Shown: one piece after another, positions 13,770 to 21,939 of the stretch
Position numbering within the stretch: the stretch's first letter is position 1
Layout of the letters: each line of letters opens with the position of its first letter
Source: Prevotella sp.
Lineage (GTDB): Bacteria > Bacteroidota > Bacteroidia > Bacteroidales > Dysgonomonadaceae
Assembly (NCBI GenBank): GCA_031260865.1
Contig: JAISKQ010000038.1
Location: 1-23,202, forward strand
DNA length: 23,202 nucleotides
Direction: 5' to 3'
The notes under the pieces: generated by a model
Seen by the model: the letters and a program-made list of their open reading frames with translations, nothing else
What the model was told of the DNA's origin: nothing
Databases searched by the model: none
Position numbers and translations under genes: made by a program

Positions 13770-16600
13770 AACATTTATTTCTATATACATTACTTCTTCT
13801 ATTAATCAATAGTCTTTCTGTTGCCGGATACGCGCAACAACAGGAAGATAAATTTGATTTACGGATACAGATAAATGATAAGCAGACTAAAGAACCTCTG
13901 GAATTTGCCCTTATTTATCTGACAGACGGAAATCAATATAGGGATGCTATTTGTAATGAAAACGGAAAAACTTCAATCAACAAACTCCCTAAGGGCAAAT
14001 ATAAATTAACCGCATCTCTATTGGGTTATAAAAAATGGGAAAATGAAATATCGATTGATGGGAATAAAAATCTAAACATTTTGTTATCCACTAATTCAAA
14101 CGAACTAAATGAAGTTGTTGTAACAGCCTCCGAGTCGAAAGGTCTGACCAGCTCTTCCATCATAGACCATAAAGCAATGCAACACTTACAGCCTTCGAGT
14201 TTTACCGACTTATTGGAACTATTACCCGGAGGAAAATCCCAAGATCCTAATTTCAGGTCAATGAATGCCATAAAAATCAGAGAAGTAGGAGTTTCTAATT
14301 CTAAATATGACATTTCTTCTTTGGGAACTTCTTTTGTAATTGATGGAACGCCCGTTTCTACAGACGCGGATATGCAATACTTATCGAGTGGCGACCATAC
14401 AATAGCCGGAATTACAGGATATACAGACAGTTGGCGCAGCTCAGTGAACAAAGGGGTAGATATGCGTTCTATTTCAACCGATCAAATTGAAAGTGTTGAA
14501 ATTGTAAGGGGAATACCATCAGTCCAGTATGGAGACCTTACCGGCGGGTTGGTAAGGATAGAGCGTAAAAAGAGCGCGACACCTTGGGCTGCCCGCCTTA
14601 AAGTGGATGGATTCAGTAAATTATTCGCGGTAAATAAGGGTTATTATTTTAAGAATAAAGGTTTAACATTAAACTTCGGAATAGACTTTTTAGATTCGAA
14701 AAATAGTCCTGTCAATTCTTATGAAAGTTATCAACGTCTAACTTATTCTATCCGACTTGGAAAAAACTGGAATAAAGAATCATTTGCTCTTCAATGGCAG
14801 TCTAATTTCGATCAAGCACATACATTCGACAAAATAAAAGTAGATCCGAATATGTATGATGACATACAGGAAAGCGCCGATTTGGACGCTCTGAAGCAAG
14901 AAAAATACAGATCGAAATACGACCGCTTTTCACTCGCTAACAATTTCATTCTACGACCTAAAACAATTTCCTTTCTGAAATCTATCGACTTAAATACTTC
15001 GGTAGCATATCAGAAGGACAAAATAGAACAGACAAATTTTAAACAATTGAGTTCGCTTACCCTAACCATACCTTCTTCCGACGAAACAGGTATAGCAGAC
15101 GGAATCTTTCTGCCGAACAAGTATCTTGCGAATCACGATGTTGACGGAAAGCCATTGAATATCTTCCTGAAGGCTAAAGCTAACTTTGAATTCACAACGA
15201 ACAAGATCAATCATAAAGCAATAATTGGGACAGAATATTCTTTTGATAAGAATTATGGAAAGGGGCAGATAATAAACCGTTTTCGCCCGCCGAGTGGCGA
15301 AGATTTTATTCGCCCGCGCAAATACTCTGATATTCCGGCAAAACAGAATCTGAACTTCTTTGTAGAAGATGAGGTTTCGATGCCGATAGGAAATAACGTA
15401 TTCAAACTAAACGCGGGTATTCGGGGTATGTCTATGGTTGGTATGGATTCCCGATATAAGATGAACGGAAAATTCTATTTAGACCCTCGCCTCAATACAG
15501 AATGGAGTTTTCCTGCTATTGACATCAACGGTAAAGATTTTAATATTTCATTGTCCGGAGGTATAGGATGGCATACCAAGTTTCCTACATTACTGCAAAT
15601 CTATCCCGATTACGTTTATCGCGATTTTGTGAGGTTGAATTATTATGATGTTGATAATCCCGAACAGAGCAGGGTGAATTATGAAACAGTCAAAACGAAG
15701 ACAATCAATTACAATATAGAGCCTGCGCGAAATATGAAATGGGAAGTAAGACTCAATTTCCGGTACGATAACAATAATTTATCGGTAACATATTTCCGGG
15801 AGAAAATGACAAACGGATTCCGTTCTCAGACGATGAGTTTCATGCCTGTGACAACCCGTTTATATTATAGCGACAAAGACTCTGTGGTTATAGATCCATC
15901 GACCAATCAACCGGATCTGGATAAATCAAAATATAAAAACTTAAGATACCTTCTTTCCAATAATGCAACGGGTAACGACACGCGTATCGATAAAGAAGGA
16001 ATCGAATTTACATTATCCACCAAGCGCTTAGAGAATTTAAAAACAAGGTTGACTATCACAGGCGCTTGGTTTAGGACAAAATACCTCAATAGCGGTGTTA
16101 TATATAATAATATATCGCCAATCATAGGAGGGGAACGCGTTAATGTAGCCGGTATATATGACAATTCCGGCGGTTATTACAAGGAACAGGTCAATACTAA
16201 TTTTATGTTTGATACCTATATTCCTTCCCTGGGATTTGAATTTTCCACATCTTTCCAGTGTCAATGGTTCCGAATAAACCAGAATTTACCGGAGACCCGT
16301 TACCCGTTTGCTTATATAGACGCAAGTGGTATGCAACACCCATATACAGAGGCTGATAGAAAAGACCCGGTCTTACAATTCCTTATGCGGGAATCCAATC
16401 CGGAACTATACATAAAACAGCGTATTCCTTTTGGAATGGATATCAATCTGAAAGCATCGAAAAAGATAAAGGATATTATGCGGATATCCCTGTTTGTGAA
16501 TAAATTACTGGATTATTATCCTGTATATAAGGTAAACGGCGCTGAAATAAAACGAACCCAGAATCCATACTTCGGAATGGAACTGAATATTACACTATAA
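13766..16600 (+). CDS. TonB-dependent outer-membrane receptor
   Basis: A 944-residue receptor that would bring a bound ligand across the outer membrane using TonB energy. The ATG at 13766 is chosen because it begins a signal peptide (MKHLFLYTLLLLLINSLSVAGYAQ) and forms an ATGA overlap with the preceding stop; an upstream in-frame start lacks a signal sequence. A carboxypeptidase-regulatory-like domain (about 31-108) comes first, then the plug (about 115-285, beginning NELNEVVVTASE and including VEIVRGIPSVQYGDLTGGLVRI), then the beta-barrel to a C-terminal YFGMELNITL. No SusD partner follows; a DUF4876 lipoprotein takes that place. Together with the PepSY gene this suggests uptake of a metal chelate or similar small ligand, not glycans. 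Confidence 0.93.
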   Translation: MKHLFLYTLLLLLINSLSVAGYAQQQEDKFDLRIQINDKQTKEPLEFALIYLTDGNQYRDAICNENGKTSINKLPKGKYKLTASLLGYKKWENEISIDGNKNLNILLSTNSNELNEVVVTASESKGLTSSSIIDHKAMQHLQPSSFTDLLELLPGGKSQDPNFRSMNAIKIREVGVSNSKYDISSLGTSFVIDGTPVSTDADMQYLSSGDHTIAGITGYTDSWRSSVNKGVDMRSISTDQIESVEIVRGIPSVQYGDLTGGLVRIERKKSATPWAARLKVDGFSKLFAVNKGYYFKNKGLTLNFGIDFLDSKNSPVNSYESYQRLTYSIRLGKNWNKESFALQWQSNFDQAHTFDKIKVDPNMYDDIQESADLDALKQEKYRSKYDRFSLANNFILRPKTISFLKSIDLNTSVAYQKDKIEQTNFKQLSSLTLTIPSSDETGIADGIFLPNKYLANHDVDGKPLNIFLKAKANFEFTTNKINHKAIIGTEYSFDKNYGKGQIINRFRPPSGEDFIRPRKYSDIPAKQNLNFFVEDEVSMPIGNNVFKLNAGIRGMSMVGMDSRYKMNGKFYLDPRLNTEWSFPAIDINGKDFNISLSGGIGWHTKFPTLLQIYPDYVYRDFVRLNYYDVDNPEQSRVNYETVKTKTINYNIEPARNMKWEVRLNFRYDNNNLSVTYFREKMTNGFRSQTMSFMPVTTRLYYSDKDSVVIDPSTNQPDLDKSKYKNLRYLLSNNATGNDTRIDKEGIEFTLSTKRLENLKTRLTITGAWFRTKYLNSGVIYNNISPIIGGERVNVAGIYDNSGGYYKEQVNTNFMFDTYIPSLGFEFSTSFQCQWFRINQNLPETRYPFAYIDASGMQHPYTEADRKDPVLQFLMRESNPELYIKQRIPFGMDINLKASKKIKDIMRISLFVNKLLDYYPVYKVNGAEIKRTQNPYFGMELNITL

Positions 16601-16634
16601 TTTTCAACTTATTAAATATTAAATTTAAAACAAA

Positions 16635-17852
16635 ATGAAAACTAAATTATTTGCTTTAATCATCTTCGTGTTTTGCTCGGCAGGATTTTTTTCTTGTAGC
16701 GATGACGGCGAAGACGTAAAAAAAACAGAAGTAGTATTATCTATTACCAATCCCGCTAATTTAGATGATTTGACCGTTCAATGGGCTATAACATTTACCG
16801 AACGAAATACTGGCAGGAAATATGCTTTTGAAACGAGGACAGATACTCTATCGGCAATACTGCCGGAGGGTGACTATGAAATAGTAGGTGAAAGCCCGGT
16901 GACTTATACTTTTCAGGGAAATCACGTGGAGAGCAAGTTATACTTTATCAACAAATCCAGTATTGTAATTGGGGAAACAGTCAACCTTACGGCATCTTCT
17001 TTTCCTAAATCGGAATACGAAGGTAAGGACGGAGGTTTCGTTATCGAAGAAGTCTGCTATACCGGAACTGTTACACCGGAAGGTAAGCCATACCGTGGAG
17101 ATAACTACATCAAATTGTATAATAACTCCGATAAGACACTTTATGCTGATGGATTATTCCTTGCCTCTACGCAAAGAAACACAGCTATAGCATATACTTA
17201 TATGCCTGAAATTCTGGATAAAGAAGTTCCGGTAACCGGTATAATTGTTATTCCCGGTGATGGTACAAAATATCCTGTGGAACCGGGTAAATCTTTTATC
17301 CTGACACAAAGCGCTGTAAATCACAAAGAAGGGAATATCAATTCTTACGACCTTACAATAGCAAATATGGAATGGCGAAACGAACATTTATCCAACCAGC
17401 CTGCAAATAACCCTAACGTGCCCGACGCCATCTTGCTTTACAATTTCTTCTCGTTACACTCTTCCGGACTGACAAGTATCATTATGGGTAGACTGGAAGT
17501 ATCCCAGCAAAAATTTTTGGAGGACTATGTTTATGAATATAAATGGAAAACCGTAATCAACGGCACGGAATATGAAAGAGGTCCGTTTCTTAATTATAAG
17601 ATACCAAACGAATGGGTAATGGATGCTGTATATACCAGTGTAGAAGGTCAAGCTCTTGTTCCTGTATTCGCTCCGTCTATTGATATGGGCTGGACATATT
17701 GCGGTTCTTCTAATGGAGACCCGGAACGTTATGGTAAGAGCGTACGTCGCAAAGTAGAATCTACAACACCCGATGGACGTAATATATTACAAGATACGAA
17801 TAATTCGTCTGTCGATTTTATACCGAATGCAACACCTTCATTAGCAAAATGA
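16635..17852 (+). CDS. DUF4876 lipoprotein
   Basis: A 405-residue predicted lipoprotein (signal peptide ending FFSC, Cys21, followed by SDDGED, an acidic stretch like the surface-export signal known from Bacteroidetes lipoproteins). The N-terminal third looks like an immunoglobulin-like or carboxypeptidase-regulatory-type beta-sandwich (VVLSITNPANLDDLTVQW). The main domain contains YIKLYNNSDKTLYADGLFLA, VIPGDGTKYPVEPGKSFILTQ and a C-terminal RRKVESTTPDGRNILQDTNN, the hallmarks of DUF4876 and reminiscent of a lamin-tail-like fold. It lies 34 bases after the receptor gene, where a SusD or XusB counterpart would stand, so a surface ligand-binding partner is likely. Family function is unknown. 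Confidence 0.8.
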   Translation: MKTKLFALIIFVFCSAGFFSCSDDGEDVKKTEVVLSITNPANLDDLTVQWAITFTERNTGRKYAFETRTDTLSAILPEGDYEIVGESPVTYTFQGNHVESKLYFINKSSIVIGETVNLTASSFPKSEYEGKDGGFVIEEVCYTGTVTPEGKPYRGDNYIKLYNNSDKTLYADGLFLASTQRNTAIAYTYMPEILDKEVPVTGIIVIPGDGTKYPVEPGKSFILTQSAVNHKEGNINSYDLTIANMEWRNEHLSNQPANNPNVPDAILLYNFFSLHSSGLTSIIMGRLEVSQQKFLEDYVYEYKWKTVINGTEYERGPFLNYKIPNEWVMDAVYTSVEGQALVPVFAPSIDMGWTYCGSSNGDPERYGKSVRRKVESTTPDGRNILQDTNNSSVDFIPNATPSLAK

Positions 17853-17853
17853 T

Positions 17854-19374
17854 ATGATTAAGAACTTTCGTTTCATTTCTATATTATTATTCGTCGTTCC
17901 TATTGGAAGCTATGCGCAAGATTCTATTTCTGTGACAGATAAGCTGTACAATAATTTATCTCCTGTTATTAATTTTTCTTCCGCTACAAATTATAATCCG
18001 GGGGCAAAGGTCTATACATTGCGGGAAAATTTATCCGACCTGAGCCTTGTATATGAAAAACAAACAGGAGACGCCGGTTTGGTGCAAACAGGAACGGCAT
18101 TCGATGATTATGTCATACAGGCAGAATCATATACACGGAAAGGAATACATCACCTATGGGGTAAAGTCTCCTATCTGAAGAAACATTCTGATAATATAAA
18201 ATGGAACGAAAGTTCTGATTATTCTAATATATATCCGTATGTTTTCGCGGATTCTATCGGCGGAGACAACCTTACAGGAGATAAATACAGTTTCATGGGG
18301 GGATATGCCCAAAATCTAAAAAAAATGGCATGGGGTATCAGTCTCGACTATTGGGCTTTGATGGAATATCGCTCCGTAGATCCACGTCCAAGCAACAATA
18401 CATCCAATCTGGTCTTTAATGCCGGATTGAACTACAAAATATCAGGTGAATATGCTGTGGGAGGAGGTTTATTCCTACGCAAATATAAGCAATTCAGTTC
18501 GATAGCATTTTATAACGCGCTTGGCAGGAAATCATCGTTGTATCATCTGACCGGCTTAGGAAGCGATGCTTTTTTATTTGCAAATAACCAGACAGCCAGT
18601 ATTTTCAATGGAAAGGGTTATGGCGCAAACCTGCAATTCCTACCTGTCAACGGGAAAGATTTTTCAGCGACATTCGCTTATGAAAATTTCTCTTTTGAAA
18701 AACAATTAAATAATAAGCAAAATCTGGGTTTATCATCGATTGACGAAGGTAAATATATTTCGGAGATCTCTTATTTGAAGCAAATAGGAAAGCGGATATT
18801 GGGAGCTAAGGTGGAAGCCTCATATACGGACAGGCAGGGGACAGAAAGTAAATTCGCGAATAATGAGAATGGCGAATACGTGAAAATATCGTCTGAAAAA
18901 CAATATAAAAACAAACGAACTTCTGCTAATCTTACACTTATTTATCAATATAAAGACATAAAAACTTCATGGTACGCAATGCCTTATGTCTCATACTTTA
19001 ATATGGATGAAAGTCATAAAGCCACATCACGTAATATGAAAATCAGTAATTTAGGATTTGGGATAAATCCGGGTTTGGCGCGTATGATAAAAAAACATTT
19101 GATACATGTCGATGCCAATTTAGGATATATACAGAAACTTAGTTCCGGTATAGAGCTTACGGGTCTTTCGCCTGCTAAAAGCCTTACTCGGTTTTTAATG
19201 GCAGATTACGACTATCTGTCTTCTAATGCGTTTATATCCGGATTATCTGCACGTTTCGACTATGCCTTATCGCAAAAAAACAGGGCTATTTATATAAAAG
19301 GCACATGGAATTACACGAAGTATGACGATGTGCATTCCAACTTTGTCGGGGTACAGCTTGGAGTTGTATTTTAA
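17854..19374 (+). CDS. DUF6850-type outer-membrane beta-barrel protein
   Basis: A 506-residue exported protein. It has a signal peptide (MIKNFRFISILLFVVPIGSYAQ), then alternating polar/aromatic strands throughout (for example WGISLDYWALMEYRSVDP, TSWYAMPYVSYFNMDES) and a C-terminal strand FVGVQLGVVF with a terminal Phe, typical of outer-membrane barrels. It matches proteins annotated as the DUF6850 family, which commonly accompany DUF4876 genes. The ATG lies one base after the stop of the DUF4876 gene, so the two are tightly coupled. It could be a second channel or a structural partner of the receptor. Function unknown. Confidence 0.75.
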   Translation: MIKNFRFISILLFVVPIGSYAQDSISVTDKLYNNLSPVINFSSATNYNPGAKVYTLRENLSDLSLVYEKQTGDAGLVQTGTAFDDYVIQAESYTRKGIHHLWGKVSYLKKHSDNIKWNESSDYSNIYPYVFADSIGGDNLTGDKYSFMGGYAQNLKKMAWGISLDYWALMEYRSVDPRPSNNTSNLVFNAGLNYKISGEYAVGGGLFLRKYKQFSSIAFYNALGRKSSLYHLTGLGSDAFLFANNQTASIFNGKGYGANLQFLPVNGKDFSATFAYENFSFEKQLNNKQNLGLSSIDEGKYISEISYLKQIGKRILGAKVEASYTDRQGTESKFANNENGEYVKISSEKQYKNKRTSANLTLIYQYKDIKTSWYAMPYVSYFNMDESHKATSRNMKISNLGFGINPGLARMIKKHLIHVDANLGYIQKLSSGIELTGLSPAKSLTRFLMADYDYLSSNAFISGLSARFDYALSQKNRAIYIKGTWNYTKYDDVHSNFVGVQLGVVF

Positions 19375-19581
19375 CAAAAAACATCGCTCTTTTCTTCAAA
19401 GGTGATGGAGTATATACTTCACACAACGATGGGTTACATAGATATGAAGTGAAATTTTCCATAGAAATGGTTTTTAAGAAACTTCACAATTTACATAAAT
19501 AAAGAAGTACCGGATTATTTATCTATATATCAATTAATTGAAAAACGGAGAAGGAACATCTAAAAACAGCCGAAAAACTGT

Positions 19582-19589
19582 TATCTTTG
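19582..19589 (+). promoter_or_regulatory. Candidate -7 box upstream of the GH89 gene
   Basis: TATCTTTG matches TAnnTTTG and is identical to the -7 box at 1929-1936. No matching -33 TTTG was found 18-20 bases upstream, so the promoter is tentative. The leader would be about 50 bases. Confidence 0.4.
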
Positions 19590-19646
19590 TCACTTCTCAA
19601 ACCAAAAATTATTTTAGTGAAAGAGCTAAAAATAGCGCGATAGACT

Positions 19647-21818
19647 ATGAATATAAAAATGTCGATAATCCTACTCTCTTTGTTGTTTATATTTAATTAT
19701 ACACAGGCACAGAATCATGAAAATGAGTTAATACAACGTGTGACAAATAATTCGTCCCAAAATATATCAACGGAGATTGTCGCGTCGGAAAACGAAAATG
19801 ATTTTTTCGAAATTAGCGCTAAAAAGAATCGACTGATAATAAAAGGAAATAATCCAATCAGTATAACCACCGGTTTTAATTGGTATCTGAAATATACCGC
19901 CGGCATACATATATCATGGAATAATCCGGTTCAGAATTTACCTGAAAAATTACCTCTACCGAGTAAGGTGATAAGACAAGAAACAAACCGGCATTTGCGC
20001 TATTATCTCAATTATTGTACCTATTCTTATTCAATGGCATTTTGGAACTGGACTCGATGGGAAAAGGAACTTGATTGGATGGCATTGCACGGCGTCAATT
20101 TGGCGCTAAGTATAGCAGGTAATGAGGTAGTGTGGTACAATCTTCTGAAAAGAATAGGCTATACAACTAACGAGATAAATGAATTTATCGCGGGCTCTGC
20201 GTATATGGCATGGTGGCAGATGAACAATCTGCAAGGTTGGGGTGGTCCCAATCCCGATGAGTGGTATAAGAATCAGGAAGTATTACAAAAGAAAATTATT
20301 ACCCGGATGCATGAATTGGGGATAGAACCTGTATTGCCTGGATTCGCGGGAATGGTTCCTCGTAATATCGGCGAAAAATTAGGGTACAACGTCTCCGATC
20401 CGGGAACATGGTGTACATTCAACCGCCCGGCTTTTCTGAAACCGGACGATCCTAATTTCAACAAGTTCGCCGATATGTACTATGAAGAAATGGAAAAATT
20501 GTACGGGAAAGCAAATTATTATGCCATAGATCCTTTTCATGAGGGTGGAAGCACAAAAGGCATCGACCTTAATGCTGCCGGCGAAACGATTATGGGCGCG
20601 ATGAAACGGGCAAACCCTAAAGCTACATGGGTCGTACAGGCTTGGCATGATAATCCCCGTTCCGCGATGATAGAGAATTTGGAAAAACATGATTTGTTGG
20701 TATTAGACCTATATAGTGAGAAAACACCTCAATGGGGTGATTCTAATTCCAAATGGCGCCGTCCCGAAGGATTTGGTAAGCATGACTGGCTATATTGCAT
20801 GTTGCTCAACTTCGGAGGACGTATAGGTCTTCATGGAAGGATGGATCGGGTAATAAATGGTTTTTACGATGCAGAAGCGCATATTAACGGTAAAACATTA
20901 TCCGGTGTAGGCGCTACTCCCGAAGGTATAGAGAATAATCCGGTAATGTTTGAATTGTTGTATGAATTGCCTTGGCGGAAAGACAGATTCACAAAGGAGG
21001 AATGGCTGCGTTCGTACACCCAAGCCCGATATGGAAAATCTGACGCTACTGTAAATGAAGCATGGCTATTGTTAGCTCAATATCCTTATAATTGTCCGAC
21101 TGATTATCCGGGTGAAGGTACTGTGGAATCGTTATTTTGCGCCCGACCAAGCATCAATCCTAAAAGAGCTTCTACTTGGGGATCCGCGAAATTATTCTAT
21201 AAAGCGGACTACACCAGACAGGTGGCGGCAAAACTTTTGTCTGTCGCTGATAAATTCGAGGATAATGAAAATTTCAAGTACGATTTAGTGGATATTTTAC
21301 GCCAAAGTCTTTCTGACAAAGGAAATGAATTATCCGAAAAGATTGGCAAGGCTTATGAAACCAAAGATATAGAGAAATTCAAAGTGTTATCAGATAGCTT
21401 CTTATATATTATTCAATGCCAAGACCAATTATTGGCGACACAATCCAACTTCAAGGTCGGCAATTGGATAGAGCAGGCAAAATCATTATCTGAAATAGAA
21501 GAGAATCGTGACTTATACGAATGGAATGCCCGTACTTTAATAACCGTATGGGGTAACAAATCCGCTTCGGAAGCAGGAGGTTTGCATGATTATTCCGGAC
21601 GGGAATGGAACGGACTTTTATCCGATTTATATTATCATCGTTGGAAATTGTTCTTCGATAATATGATAAAAGAAATGCAGGGGGAAAATGTTGTTCCTAT
21701 TGACTTCTTTGCAATAGAGGAGGCATGGACTCACCAAAAAAAGGCATATAGCGACAAATCGGAAGGAGACGCGTTGCAAATAGCCTCTACTATCTACAAG
21801 CAAGTATTTGGAGAATAG
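19647..21818 (+). CDS. Secreted alpha-N-acetylglucosaminidase (GH89)
   Basis: Hydrolyses terminal alpha-linked N-acetylglucosamine, as in gastric mucin caps and heparan sulfate (NAGLU family). The 723 residues begin with a signal peptide (ends NYTQAQ) lacking a lipobox, so the enzyme is periplasmic or secreted. A small N-terminal domain (about 25-100) precedes a TIM barrel (about 115-440) and a helical C-terminal domain. Family landmarks are WNWTRWEKELDWMALHGVNL, WQMNNLQGWGGPNP, DPFHEGG with the likely acid/base Glu299, and TPEGIENNPVM with the likely nucleophile Glu426. Their 127-residue spacing resembles that of the two catalytic glutamates in human NAGLU. It lacks the carbohydrate-binding modules of the larger clostridial enzymes, and no SusC/SusD genes adjoin it. 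Confidence 0.93.
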   Translation: MNIKMSIILLSLLFIFNYTQAQNHENELIQRVTNNSSQNISTEIVASENENDFFEISAKKNRLIIKGNNPISITTGFNWYLKYTAGIHISWNNPVQNLPEKLPLPSKVIRQETNRHLRYYLNYCTYSYSMAFWNWTRWEKELDWMALHGVNLALSIAGNEVVWYNLLKRIGYTTNEINEFIAGSAYMAWWQMNNLQGWGGPNPDEWYKNQEVLQKKIITRMHELGIEPVLPGFAGMVPRNIGEKLGYNVSDPGTWCTFNRPAFLKPDDPNFNKFADMYYEEMEKLYGKANYYAIDPFHEGGSTKGIDLNAAGETIMGAMKRANPKATWVVQAWHDNPRSAMIENLEKHDLLVLDLYSEKTPQWGDSNSKWRRPEGFGKHDWLYCMLLNFGGRIGLHGRMDRVINGFYDAEAHINGKTLSGVGATPEGIENNPVMFELLYELPWRKDRFTKEEWLRSYTQARYGKSDATVNEAWLLLAQYPYNCPTDYPGEGTVESLFCARPSINPKRASTWGSAKLFYKADYTRQVAAKLLSVADKFEDNENFKYDLVDILRQSLSDKGNELSEKIGKAYETKDIEKFKVLSDSFLYIIQCQDQLLATQSNFKVGNWIEQAKSLSEIEENRDLYEWNARTLITVWGNKSASEAGGLHDYSGREWNGLLSDLYYHRWKLFFDNMIKEMQGENVVPIDFFAIEEAWTHQKKAYSDKSEGDALQIASTIYKQVFGE

Positions 21819-21884
21819 GACTCAAGGACATTCACGCTTTGCGAAAGTTCCCTTTGGAAAATAAAGGAGACATACTATAAACAA

Positions 21885-21912
21885 AAGACCGGATAAATAA
21901 ATATCCGGTCTT
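21885..21912. terminator. Bidirectional terminator between convergent genes
   Basis: A perfect 11-bp stem, AAGACCGGATA (21885-21895) with TATCCGGTCTT (21902-21912), and a 6-base loop. On the - strand it runs into a T-rich tail (TTTTGTTTATAG); on the + strand the tail is CTTGTAAAT. It sits 66 bases after the GH89 stop and 27 bases beyond the end of the opposite gene, and so can serve both. Confidence 0.88.
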
Positions 21913-21939
21913 CTTGTAAATATTTGTTATTCAAGATGA

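Noticed and set aside
19459..19475. CCAT-agaa-ATGG followed by Ts as terminator of the TonB operon
   Set aside because: The stem is only 4 bp with no extension; too weak to call.
19418..19497. Repeated ACTTCACA in the gap before the GH89 gene
   Set aside because: Two copies of 8 bases about 70 apart with no symmetry can occur by chance.
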